9,253 nt of DNA from Pseudomonadota bacterium (GCA_020354085.1 CP070641.1:2025660-2034912); one strand, 5' to 3'. Shown: positions 1 to 6,794, counted from the first letter of the stretch. The notes: a model not told the origin generated them from the sequence alone. Numbers and translations: made by a program.

Positions 1-81
1 TCACTCATTTGCGCACCGACCCATGGGCCATTGCGGGCCTGCAGCCACTAGCGCAAGGACTCTCGTGCGGGCTTTGCTGGC

Positions 82-87
82 TATATT
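82..87 (+). promoter_or_regulatory. possible -10 box upstream of the first small gene
   Basis: TATATT matches the sigma-70 -10 consensus at five of six positions and lies in a short AT-rich stretch about 40 bases before the start at 125. No convincing -35 hexamer sits 16-18 bases upstream, so this is only a candidate. I see nothing else in bases 1-110. Confidence 0.2.
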
Positions 88-114
88 TAGTAGATATTGT
101 CCAGAACGCAGAAT

Positions 115-120
115 GAGGTG
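115..120 (+). promoter_or_regulatory. ribosome binding site that decides the start at 125
   Basis: GAGGTG is a strong Shine-Dalgarno match. Its GAGG core lies 6 bases before a GTG codon at 125. The alternative ATG at 113 overlaps this motif and has no ribosome binding site of its own, so GTG 125 is preferred. Confidence 0.5.
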
Positions 121-124
121 CCCC

Positions 125-367
125 GTGATCAAGAGACGCTACCCTTCCCCTCAGGACATCGGGATCTCGATTCCGCCAACGCTGATCGCCGAGCGGTTCG
201 ACCGCGGCTTTGCGCATGGAGTGCGTGGCGGGCAGCTCGATCGAATCGATTACTTCCGGCGGTCTTTCCGGCTCGGTTTTCGCGCTGCCAAACTTTATTT
301 GCGACAGGTCCGGCGGCGCTGCAGTATAGTCGAATTTCCACAGCGCTTTCGCTTGCGCGTGATCTGA
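125..367 (+). CDS. small basic protein of unknown function
   Basis: I do not recognise this 80-residue protein. It begins MIKRRYPSPQDIGISIPP and is rich in Arg, Phe and Tyr, with two similar segments, ERFDRGFAHG and FRRSFRLGFRAAKLYLR. These look like amphipathic basic helices that could bind nucleic acid or an acidic partner, but that is inference. It has no signal peptide, membrane segment or Cys-rich motif. Support for a real gene is the good ribosome binding site at 115-120, a protein-like composition, and its position 32 bases before the cyclic-di-GMP gene on the same strand. An ATG at 113 would add four residues. The opposite-strand reading frames across this stretch look like random GC-rich translation. 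It could still be a chance frame; conservation would decide. Confidence 0.5.
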   Translation: MIKRRYPSPQDIGISIPPTLIAERFDRGFAHGVRGGQLDRIDYFRRSFRLGFRAAKLYLRQVRRRCSIVEFPQRFRLRVI

Positions 368-399
368 CCCTCGAGCGCAGCTAGCGCACGCTTGTTCGC

Positions 400-2847
400 G
401 TGCCCACCTCAGCCGTGACCGACCCATCCCCCACCAACCCGCGCCAAGAGCGCTTTAGGCTACGTCTGCCCGCTGCGCCGCCGCCGCGCGCCGACACGGT
501 GCTTGTGATTGGGCTGGTGGTAATGATCGGACTCATGCTTTTCATCACGGTCCTCGGGTTGCAGCGTCTAACGGCCACGGAGGAGCGCCTGGAGCGAATC
601 GTCGCCAATAACATGGCCAAGATTCGACTCGCGAGTCGCATGCACAACGCCGCGCGCGAGCGCACGGTGAGTTTGCAGAAGATGATTTTGTTGTCCGATC
701 CGTTTGACCGTGACGCCGAGCGGATTCGGATCTATGAGTATGGCGGCGAGTTCGCGGCGGCACGCGAACGCCTGCTCGCGATGGACTTAACGTCGGCGGA
801 ACAAGAACTGCTAGGCGAGCAGGCCCGGTTGACGAGAATTGCCGTACCGCTGCAAGAGCGTATTGTTGAAATGGTGGCGCGGGACGAAACCTCGAGCGCT
901 CATCAGCTGCTGGTTGAGAAGGCAATCCCGGCGCAGGACCAGGTACTCGCACGTTTGCAAGCAATGTACGCGCTGCAGGAACAGAGCGCTACCGAGGCGG
1001 CACAAGCGGCGCTCGCCTCGGGCGTGCAGGCAAGGCTGTGGATGTTGATGCTGTCTGGCGGCGCGCTCGGCCTCGGGATCGCGATCGCTTTCCATGTCGT
1101 GCGCCGCACGCGCCGCACGGAAGGATCACTGCGGCAGGAGAAAGAGCGTGCCCAAGTAACCTTGCACTCGATCGGCGATGCCGTCATCCGTACCGACCGT
1201 GATACGCGTGTCGAATACATGAACCCGGTCGCCGAACGGCTAACGCGCTGGAACGGTCAAAGTGCACGCGGCCAACTGCTGGCACGGGTGCTGAACCTGC
1301 GCAACGACGCCGACGCGGCGTCGACAGATAATCCGATCGACCGCGCCTTGCAGGAAGACCAGATTGTCACGAGCTCGCGTGATCTCGTGCTGCAGGCTGG
1401 CGCCAACGTCGAATATGCCATCGAACTCACGGCCGCGCCGATTCACGACGACGAAGGGCAGATTGCGGGCGCGGTGCTGGTATTTCGTGACGTTACGGAA
1501 ATGCGCACCCTCGCGCGCGAACTCGGTTACCAGGCAACACATGATCCGCTTACTGGCCTGCTCAATCGGCGCGAATTCGAGCATCACTTGCAGCGCCTGC
1601 TCGATAAGGCGAGGACCAGCCAACAGACGCACGCCCTGTGCTACATCGATCTCGACCTATTCAAGGTCGTCAATGATACCTGCGGACATATCGCCGGTGA
1701 CGAGCTATTGCGCCAACTCGGTCATGTCCTGCGTACGCGTATGCGCAAATCAGACGTGCTGGCGCGCCTCGGAGGAGACGAGTTCGGCGTGCTACTGGAG
1801 AACTGCGCGTTGGAAGAGGCGGAACGCGTGGTTAACGAATTGCACTCGGCCATACGCGAATTTCGCTTCATCTGGGAGAACAAGAGCTTTGAAGTCGCCG
1901 CCAGTGTTGGGCTCACGCCGATGACCGCAGCGAGCGGAAGTCTTTATGACCTCTTGCGTATCGCGGATTTGGCCTGTTACGCCGCCAAGGACGCCGGCCG
2001 CAACCGCGTGCATGTTGCCCGCCAACACGATCTGGCGCTCGCCGAACGCCAAAGCGAAGTCGATTGGGTGCAGCGTATCAAGCAAGCGCTGCTCGAAGGC
2101 CGCCTTACCCTGCATTGCCAGCGCATTCAGGCGCTGAGTCGCGGCGCCGCGCAAGAACGCTACGAAATCCTGGTGCGCCTGATCGATGACAATGGCGACC
2201 TTGTCTACCCCCGCACCTTTCTTCCCGTCGCCGAACGCTACCAACTCATGCCGGCGCTCGATCGCTGGGTATTTCGACGCGCCCTTGAGTTGCTCAAAGG
2301 TATCCAAGCGGCCGGCACTACTAAAGCCATTGGCTTCAATATCAACCTTTCCGGGCAGTCCTTGGGCGATGTCAGTTTTCGGGAGTTCTTGATCGGCGAA
2401 ATAAGCGCGAGCGGACTGCCGCCGCATTGCATATGCTTCGAGATCACCGAGACAGCGACCGTGGCCAATTTGAGCAGCGCGACGCAATTGCTGGTGGCGC
2501 TCAAGGATATCGGCTGCCAGTTCGCGCTGGACGATTTCGGTAGCGGCCTGAGCTCCTTTGCCTACCTCAAGAATCTGCCGGTCGATTACCTAAAGATTGA
2601 CGGCGCCTTCATCCGTGATGTGCTGCATGATCGATCCGACCACGCCATGGTCGCCTCCATCCATCAGCTTGCACATATCCTCGGCATCAAGACGATTGCC
2701 GAATACGTCGAAAGCCGCGAGATCCTAGCGGCGGTCGAGCGCATCGGCATCGACTACGGGCAAGGCTACGCGATCGCCCAACCCGAGCCCCTGGAAGACA
2801 CTCTCGTCGCCCTCACACAGGTCGGCGAGCGTACCGGCACAGCCTAG
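400..2847 (+). CDS. membrane-bound PAS-GGDEF-EAL cyclic-di-GMP enzyme
   Basis: This 815-residue inner-membrane protein should make and/or break the second messenger cyclic-di-GMP. A proline-rich cytoplasmic tail is followed by a membrane segment (about 33-55), a helical periplasmic region resembling the four-helix-bundle sensor of chemoreceptors (about 56-212), a second membrane segment (213-234), a PAS domain (about 250-368), a GGDEF domain (about 378-540) and an EAL domain (about 560-805). The GGDEF motif is intact at 458-462, and an RxxD inhibitory-site motif (RKSD, 449-452) lies exactly five residues before it. The EAL domain keeps its main catalytic residues: E589 (as EIL), N649, E681 and E684 (EITE), D711-D712 (DDFGSG), K732 (KID), E771 and Q788 (QGY). 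Both activities therefore look possible. GTG at 400 is the first start after an in-frame stop (382-384). No clear ribosome binding site is visible, and GTG 415 is an alternative. The ligand is unknown. Confidence 0.93.
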   Translation: MPTSAVTDPSPTNPRQERFRLRLPAAPPPRADTVLVIGLVVMIGLMLFITVLGLQRLTATEERLERIVANNMAKIRLASRMHNAARERTVSLQKMILLSDPFDRDAERIRIYEYGGEFAAARERLLAMDLTSAEQELLGEQARLTRIAVPLQERIVEMVARDETSSAHQLLVEKAIPAQDQVLARLQAMYALQEQSATEAAQAALASGVQARLWMLMLSGGALGLGIAIAFHVVRRTRRTEGSLRQEKERAQVTLHSIGDAVIRTDRDTRVEYMNPVAERLTRWNGQSARGQLLARVLNLRNDADAASTDNPIDRALQEDQIVTSSRDLVLQAGANVEYAIELTAAPIHDDEGQIAGAVLVFRDVTEMRTLARELGYQATHDPLTGLLNRREFEHHLQRLLDKARTSQQTHALCYIDLDLFKVVNDTCGHIAGDELLRQLGHVLRTRMRKSDVLARLGGDEFGVLLENCALEEAERVVNELHSAIREFRFIWENKSFEVAASVGLTPMTAASGSLYDLLRIADLACYAAKDAGRNRVHVARQHDLALAERQSEVDWVQRIKQALLEGRLTLHCQRIQALSRGAAQERYEILVRLIDDNGDLVYPRTFLPVAERYQLMPALDRWVFRRALELLKGIQAAGTTKAIGFNINLSGQSLGDVSFREFLIGEISASGLPPHCICFEITETATVANLSSATQLLVALKDIGCQFALDDFGSGLSSFAYLKNLPVDYLKIDGAFIRDVLHDRSDHAMVASIHQLAHILGIKTIAEYVESREILAAVERIGIDYGQGYAIAQPEPLEDTLVALTQVGERTGTA

Positions 2848-2910
2848 TCTCCACGCGGTTTGACGGACTGCGAGGCGCCCGCTAGAGTCGCACGCGAGCA
2901 GCGAGCGGCA

Positions 2911-3588
2911 ATGTATCAAGCGATCGTTACAGATATCGAGGGCACCACGTCCTCCCTGTCGTTCGTCAAGGACGTACTGTTTCCATACGCACGGCGACAC
3001 CTCGCGGATTTCATCATCGCGCATCACCGACAAGACCCAACAGTCGAGGCGGCGCTCAACGACGCCCGCGCGATTGCTGGTGCCACACTCGACGATCAGG
3101 CCGTTGTTGCTCAACTGCTGCGCTGGATCGACGAGGACCGCAAGGTCACTCCGCTCAAGACATTGCAGGGCCTGATTTGGGAGGACGGCTACCGACGCGG
3201 CGATTTCCAGGGCCACATCTACGACGATGCCGCGCGAGCGTTACGACGCTGGCATGCGCGTGGGCAACGGCTCTATGTCTACTCTTCGGGATCTGTGCTG
3301 GCGCAGCAACTGTTGTTTCGCCACACCGCCTACGGCGATCTGACCGGGTTGTTTAGTGGTTACTTTGATACTCGCATCGGCGGCAAGCGTGAGCCCAGCT
3401 CGTACCAGGCGATCACCGAGGCCATCGGGATTAGGCCGGAGACTATCGTCTTCCTGTCCGACATTCGCGAGGAACTCGACGCCGCCCGAGCCGTTGGCAT
3501 GGCCACGCGCTGGCTGGTACGAGAAGGCCCGGTCGATCATCGCGCCTCACATCTACAAGCGCGCAATTTCGATGAATTGTATCTATAA
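2911..3588 (+). CDS. mtnC: acireductone synthase (enolase-phosphatase E1)
   Basis: This 225-residue cytoplasmic HAD-superfamily enzyme of the methionine salvage pathway converts 2,3-diketo-5-methylthiopentyl-1-phosphate to acireductone by enolisation and dephosphorylation. The signature DIEGTT is at residues 8-13, with D8 as nucleophile and E10 in the second acidic position, as in this family. HAD motif II is SSGS (125-128), the conserved lysine is K159 in GGKREP, and motif III is FLSDIREELDAA with D184. The length fits the family (about 225-230). I chose ATG 2911 because it places the start just before the first beta strand. A TTG at 2860 would add 17 residues that do not resemble MtnC. It follows the GGDEF-EAL gene by 63 bases and ends two bases before a hairpin terminator. 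No other methionine-salvage gene (mtnA, mtnB, mtnD) is in the window. Confidence 0.94.
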   Translation: MYQAIVTDIEGTTSSLSFVKDVLFPYARRHLADFIIAHHRQDPTVEAALNDARAIAGATLDDQAVVAQLLRWIDEDRKVTPLKTLQGLIWEDGYRRGDFQGHIYDDAARALRRWHARGQRLYVYSSGSVLAQQLLFRHTAYGDLTGLFSGYFDTRIGGKREPSSYQAITEAIGIRPETIVFLSDIREELDAARAVGMATRWLVREGPVDHRASHLQARNFDELYL

Positions 3589-3589
3589 A

Positions 3590-3627
3590 ACAAAACGGGC
3601 GCGGCCGATATGCCGCGCCCGTTTTGT
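3590..3627. terminator. bidirectional intrinsic terminator between convergent genes
   Basis: A perfect 16-bp stem (3590-3605 with 3612-3627) closes a 6-base loop (CGATAT). The stem is GC-rich in its upper part and has AAAA on the left foot and TTTT on the right foot, so it can act in both directions. It lies just after the mtnC stop (3588) and just beyond the stop of the opposing rhodanese gene (3647). Confidence 0.9.
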
Positions 3628-3646
3628 CGTTCGAATGAAACGAGGG

Positions 3647-4474
3647 CTACTTCTTGTGTTGACCGAGTGACACCTTGCCTAGCGTTGCATCGAAATAGCC
3701 CTGAGCACCGTTCTTCATGAAGAAGTATTCACGCACGCCTTTGTTTTCGAGATAGTACTGAAACCAACGCACTTGGTGCCCCGCCGCGTCGTACACCAAC
3801 AACGTCTTGTTGCCCTTGATGGCTTGATCGATGGCGGCATCGAGCTGATCCTTCTCGCTCAGCTGAGCACGCTGCTCTTTGAACGGAAACAAAGCGCTGT
3901 CGCGCTGCGCGCGGTCGCGCACATCGAGTACGACGGTGTTGTTACCGACGCGGGAAGCGAAATCCTTGGGATCCAAGATTCGCGACTTGAAAGCCTTATC
4001 TTCGATCAGGTCGGTCGGCTTGATGGGGCTCACGCCGAGCAGCGCCGTGAGATCTGGGTTGGCCTTGGCCCAATCGAACACACCGGCATCATAGGCCAGC
4101 GTGTTGGGGATGCGCGCGGACTGCGCAGCCAGCACAGCGTCATAAGACTTGCGACAGGTCTTGCCGTTGCAGTAAAAGACGATCGGCTTGGGTGAGCCTT
4201 CACGCAGTTTGCGTATCTCGTCGAGGAAGACGCGCGTGCCAAGCGGAATGTTGACGGCATCTTTGACTCGAAGAGTTTGATACTCGTACGCCGAGCGCAC
4301 ATCGACGACAATGACATCGTTGAACCGCTTGTTGAGGTCGGCGGTTTCGATAATCGTCACGTCGATATACTGCGATCGGTAGGGGAATTCCGCGGTTGAT
4401 TTCGCGGGCTGGGCATTCGCCACGCCGCACGTCAAACCAAACACACACAAAACTAATCCAAGCACTCGATTCAT
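3647..4474 (-). CDS. exported tandem rhodanese-domain protein
   Basis: This 275-residue protein has a signal peptide (MNRVLGLV..., probable cleavage after ANA at residue 21), so it should act in the periplasm. Rhodanese domain 1 (about 37-140) has the DVR strand motif and an active loop CNGKTCR, with C102 as the probable sulfur-carrying cysteine and a second Cys at 107. Domain 2 (about 160-270) has VVLDVRD, but its loop reads YDAAGHQVR, with Asp (D229) where the catalytic Cys would be, so it is probably inactive and structural. Active rhodaneses carry persulfide sulfur; the substrate here is unknown. The start at 4474 is fixed by a GGAGGT site six bases upstream and by the signal peptide. The frame stays open upstream to 4657, but that extension does not look like protein. 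The gene converges on mtnC and diverges from the phosphatase-kinase gene. Confidence 0.88.
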   Translation of the reverse strand: MNRVLGLVLCVFGLTCGVANAQPAKSTAEFPYRSQYIDVTIIETADLNKRFNDVIVVDVRSAYEYQTLRVKDAVNIPLGTRVFLDEIRKLREGSPKPIVFYCNGKTCRKSYDAVLAAQSARIPNTLAYDAGVFDWAKANPDLTALLGVSPIKPTDLIEDKAFKSRILDPKDFASRVGNNTVVLDVRDRAQRDSALFPFKEQRAQLSEKDQLDAAIDQAIKGNKTLLVYDAAGHQVRWFQYYLENKGVREYFFMKNGAQGYFDATLGKVSLGQHKK

Positions 4475-4480
4475 CGTCAA

Positions 4481-4486
4481 ACCTCC
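4481..4486 (-). promoter_or_regulatory. ribosome binding site of the rhodanese gene
   Basis: On the minus strand this reads GGAGGT, a full Shine-Dalgarno core, six bases before ATG 4474. It rules out the longer upstream starts. Confidence 0.85.
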
Positions 4487-4599
4487 AAAAAGACGGCGAT
4501 TCACGGACTGCGCTACTTTGCCCCGCCCTGGCATTCGATTGGTCCCTGGGCGCCGGGTGTGAACCCACCCTTTCCCGCGCCACGAGCATCCCATAGCCG

Positions 4600-4625
4600 C
4601 CGCTAGACACAATGGGTTGTAGCGG
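4600..4625. repeat. bulged hairpin upstream of the rhodanese gene
   Basis: On the + strand CCGCT (4600-4604) pairs with AGCGG (4621-4625) and ACAA (4609-4612) pairs with TTGT (4617-4620) around a TGGG loop, leaving a four-base bulge (4605-4608). It lies about 125 bases upstream of the rhodanese start, so it could fall in the 5' leader or a promoter-proximal site. It may be chance. Confidence 0.3.
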
Positions 4626-4800
4626 CTGTTGCAAATCATGTGCCTTAGTGGCCGCAACCGCCGAACGCAGCAGTGTTTCCCCTCCCCAGCGAGGCTCCCG
4701 ACGTCGGCCGGATTGGCAAGTAATTAATTCATAAAAGGTTTTCGTGGGTCACATGTGCGCTCGCGGTTGGCCGCCCCCGACCCTGCAAGTGAGAGTCGAC

Positions 4801-4816
4801 CGCCAGAATTCCGGCG
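4801..4816. repeat. near-perfect 16-base palindrome, possible operator
   Basis: CGCC-A-GAATTC-C-GGCG is a 16-base inverted repeat with one mismatched pair. It sits four bases before a second inverted repeat (4820-4832) in the divergent promoter region. Dyads of this size often bind dimeric regulators, but I recognise no specific regulator. Confidence 0.3.
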
Positions 4817-4819
4817 AAG

Positions 4820-4832
4820 CTAATAGAATTAG
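4820..4832. repeat. short AT-rich inverted repeat, possible operator
   Basis: CTAAT (4820-4824) and ATTAG (4828-4832) form an inverted repeat around AGA. A related half-like stretch, CCAATTAC, follows at 4834-4841. It may be a binding site or part of an AT-rich promoter element; no function can be assigned from sequence alone. Confidence 0.25.
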
Positions 4833-4926
4833 TCCAATTACTGACGCAATGTTGGGTCGCATCGGTGCCGCATCAGGGCAGGTTTCACCATAAACAAATA
4901 TCTAACGAAGAGTCCAGCGCTTCCCG

Positions 4927-4949
4927 CTTCGGTCGTCGCCAAACCGAAG
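4927..4949 (+). repeat. seven-bp hairpin upstream of the phosphatase-kinase gene
   Basis: CTTCGGT (4927-4933) pairs with ACCGAAG (4943-4949) around a 9-base loop. No U-run follows, so it is not a terminator. It lies upstream of the candidate -10 box at 5003. Confidence 0.3.
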
Positions 4950-4956
4950 GGGCCTA

Positions 4957-4974
4957 CCAACCGCGCCAACCGCC
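4957..4974 (+). repeat. two tandem copies of a 9-base unit
   Basis: CCAACCGCG is followed directly by CCAACCGCC; the two differ only in the last base. Tandem sites with about one helical turn spacing can be regulator binding sites, but in GC-rich DNA this may be chance. Confidence 0.25.
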
Positions 4975-5002
4975 GCGGGCGGCCGATGCCAAGTCACGAC
5001 AC

Positions 5003-5008
5003 TATACT
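5003..5008 (+). promoter_or_regulatory. possible -10 box of the phosphatase-kinase gene
   Basis: TATACT matches the sigma-70 -10 consensus at five of six positions and would give a leader of about 70 bases before ATG 5085. No good -35 hexamer is visible at the usual spacing, so activation by a regulator or a different sigma factor is possible. Confidence 0.35.
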
Positions 5009-5084
5009 TTAGACGGCGCACTGGGACCACGCCTCGCGCCCCAAAACCTACCAACTCGATACACGAAACGATTCGCCGTCCGGC

Positions 5085-6794
5085 ATGCCGCTCTTCCTTG
5101 ACACCGGCCACGCCTCCGTAGACACGCGGCAGCACCGCGCCCTCGAGCACTGCTATGCCTCGCCGCCCACTAACGAAGTCACCGTGAGTTATCACGGCGC
5201 ACTGCTCGCGCTGGCTGACGGGCTCACCGATAGACCGGATGCACAGGGTGCCGCAGCGGACGCCGTGAACACCTTGGTCGATAGCTATTTCAAGTCCCCT
5301 GAGGCCTGGCCACTGGAACGCGCCTTACGCGAGTCGTTTTACTCCACGCATCGGAAGGTTCGCGCCGGCCAGGAGCGTGGTCGCGCCGCAGCCCTATCGG
5401 CACTCGTCCTGCGCGACCAACACTGGCTATTGGGACACGTTGGCGACACGCGTGTATGGCGACTGCGCGACAACGAACTGAAAGTTCTATCGCGCGACCA
5501 TATCGAGCCGCGCGTGGGCCAGCACTATGCCGTTAGCCGGGCGTGCGGACTGGAGGAAGAGCTGGAGATCGAAATCTCAAGCGGCGAACTGGCCACGGGT
5601 GATATCTATTTGCTCACCAGCGATGACGTGCACGGCGCCTTGCCCGGCAGCCAGTTACTAAGTTGCCTACTAACGGACGCGAGCGCACAGCAGGCCGCAG
5701 ACTGCGCCATTCGCCAAGCGATCGTGGCCGGTGCAAGTGGCGACCTCAGCGTTTGCGTGGTGCGCGTCGAGGCGGTGCCGGAGAATGGCCGGCAGACGTC
5801 GGGCGAAACGCTCACGCGTCTTCCCGTGATCGATCCACCGGCGGTCGGCGTATTGCTCGACGGATTTCGCATCGAGGCTCTCGTTCATAAAAGCCGTCTC
5901 TACCACCTCTATCGCGCCGTCGACCTGGCCGACAACTCGCACGTGGTTCTCAAGTTCCCCAACCCGATGCTCGCGCGCTCGGAGCGCTTCGTGGACAGCT
6001 TTTTCCATGAGGAATGGATTGCCAAGCGGGTAAAGAACCCTCACCTCGTGGAGCCGCTGGCGCTTGCAGCCAACCGGCGCAGCGCCCTCTACAGCGTGAT
6101 GCCCTACCATCGTACTGAAAACCTATCGCGCCGCGTGCGGCGCAAGGACGGCCTGCGGGTATCCGAGGCGAGCCAAATCACGGGGCAATTGCTGGAGGCG
6201 CTGGATCAGCTGCACCGCGAGGGCATCATTCACCATGACGTGCGGCCGAAGAATTTGCTCTACGACAAACGCAAGAAGTTCCTGCTACTCACCGGGCTCG
6301 GCAGCAGCTATATCCATGCGCTGGGCGACACTACCGCATCTGTTTCTGCTGTGCAGGGTTCTGCAAGCTATCGCGCGCCAGAACTGTTCGCCGGCGCTCC
6401 ACCAAGCGTACAAACCGACGTTTACGCTGCCGGCGTCACCTACTATCGCCTGCTCACCGACCACTATCCCTACGGCTATCTCAAGGGCCATGACCATCCA
6501 CCGAGTGGTGAGATGGTGCCACCTTCGCATCACAAGCCGGACCTGCCGAACTGGCTAGAGGAAGTCTTGTCGCGTGCCTGCGCACTCAACCCGGCCGCGC
6601 GCTATCAAAGCGCACGTGAATTCGCGCAGGCCATCGTCACGGGGCGGGCCCTGCGCGAACACAAACCCGGGCCGGCTTCTGCTTCCGTCGCCCCGGTCGC
6701 CACTCGCTCACGCATCAAGTGGTGGGAATGGGCGTTCGTCGCTCTGCTGCTGTCGGGATTGGCAGGCTATATTCTCTTCGCCTTGCGTAGTTAA
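5085..6794 (+). CDS. PP2C phosphatase / degenerate Ser-Thr kinase fusion, membrane-anchored
   Basis: This 569-residue protein joins a PP2C phosphatase (about 5-230), a Ser/Thr-kinase-like domain (about 260-520) and a C-terminal membrane helix (about 550-567, after WWEW), so both domains should face the cytoplasm. The PP2C part has D45-G46, GDTR (120-123), D180 and D220 as metal-site residues, but SDG reads SDD (179-181) and the N-terminal N-E/Q-D motif appears as LEH (20-22). The kinase part has the ATP lysine K290 (VVLK), helix-C Glu (E309/E310), HHD-VRPKN (D385, N390), an APE motif and DVYAAG, but DFG is GLG (404-406) and there is no glycine-rich loop. The architecture resembles pseudomonad phosphatase-kinase proteins found beside nitrate-assimilation genes; no such genes are here. 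ATG 5085 is the first start after an in-frame stop (5010-5012). It lacks a clear ribosome binding site. Confidence 0.9.
   Translation: MPLFLDTGHASVDTRQHRALEHCYASPPTNEVTVSYHGALLALADGLTDRPDAQGAAADAVNTLVDSYFKSPEAWPLERALRESFYSTHRKVRAGQERGRAAALSALVLRDQHWLLGHVGDTRVWRLRDNELKVLSRDHIEPRVGQHYAVSRACGLEEELEIEISSGELATGDIYLLTSDDVHGALPGSQLLSCLLTDASAQQAADCAIRQAIVAGASGDLSVCVVRVEAVPENGRQTSGETLTRLPVIDPPAVGVLLDGFRIEALVHKSRLYHLYRAVDLADNSHVVLKFPNPMLARSERFVDSFFHEEWIAKRVKNPHLVEPLALAANRRSALYSVMPYHRTENLSRRVRRKDGLRVSEASQITGQLLEALDQLHREGIIHHDVRPKNLLYDKRKKFLLLTGLGSSYIHALGDTTASVSAVQGSASYRAPELFAGAPPSVQTDVYAAGVTYYRLLTDHYPYGYLKGHDHPPSGEMVPPSHHKPDLPNWLEEVLSRACALNPAARYQSAREFAQAIVTGRALREHKPGPASASVAPVATRSRIKWWEWAFVALLLSGLAGYILFALRS

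Larger units (their letters stand above)
4487..5084. other. divergent intergenic region, no convincing gene
   Basis: About 600 bases lie between the divergent rhodanese and phosphatase-kinase genes. Open frames here give low-complexity Arg/Pro/Ser-rich translations without ribosome binding sites, so I call no gene. The region holds AT-rich islands (about 4719-4743 and 4819-4842), perfect short palindromes at 4698-4707 (CCGACGTCGG) and 4750-4757 (CACATGTG), and the hairpins and repeats listed separately. Promoters for both flanking genes should lie here. I could not identify a complete -35/-10 pair or a known riboswitch. Confidence 0.6.

Noticed and set aside
5..427. Open frame of 140 codons on the - strand
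   Set aside because: The translation is low in hydrophobic structure and looks random, and it lacks a ribosome binding site. The + strand frame at 125-367 is the better candidate.
1792..2487. Open frame of 231 codons on the - strand
   Set aside because: It is antisense to the intact EAL domain and has no family resemblance; a shadow of GC-rich coding DNA.
2860..2910. Longer mtnC from a TTG at 2860
   Set aside because: The 17 extra residues do not resemble MtnC, while ATG 2911 gives the usual family length and N-terminus.
4426..4430. Lipoprotein signal (LTCG) in the rhodanese leader
   Set aside because: The residues before Cys16 are G-L-T, which does not fit the lipobox. A type I cleavage after ANA fits better.
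4475..4657. N-terminal extension of the rhodanese protein by 61 residues
   Set aside because: The GGAGGT site and the signal peptide place the start at 4474. The extension is not hydrophobic and would bury the signal peptide.
4481..4680. Riboswitch (for example cyclic-di-GMP or SAM type) upstream of the rhodanese gene
   Set aside because: I searched the minus strand by eye for conserved core motifs and found none; only a bulged hairpin is present.
4865..5101. Open frame of 78 codons before the phosphatase-kinase gene
   Set aside because: It has no ribosome binding site, overlaps the candidate -10 box and the start of the real gene, and its composition is Arg/Pro/Gln-rich without a plausible fold.
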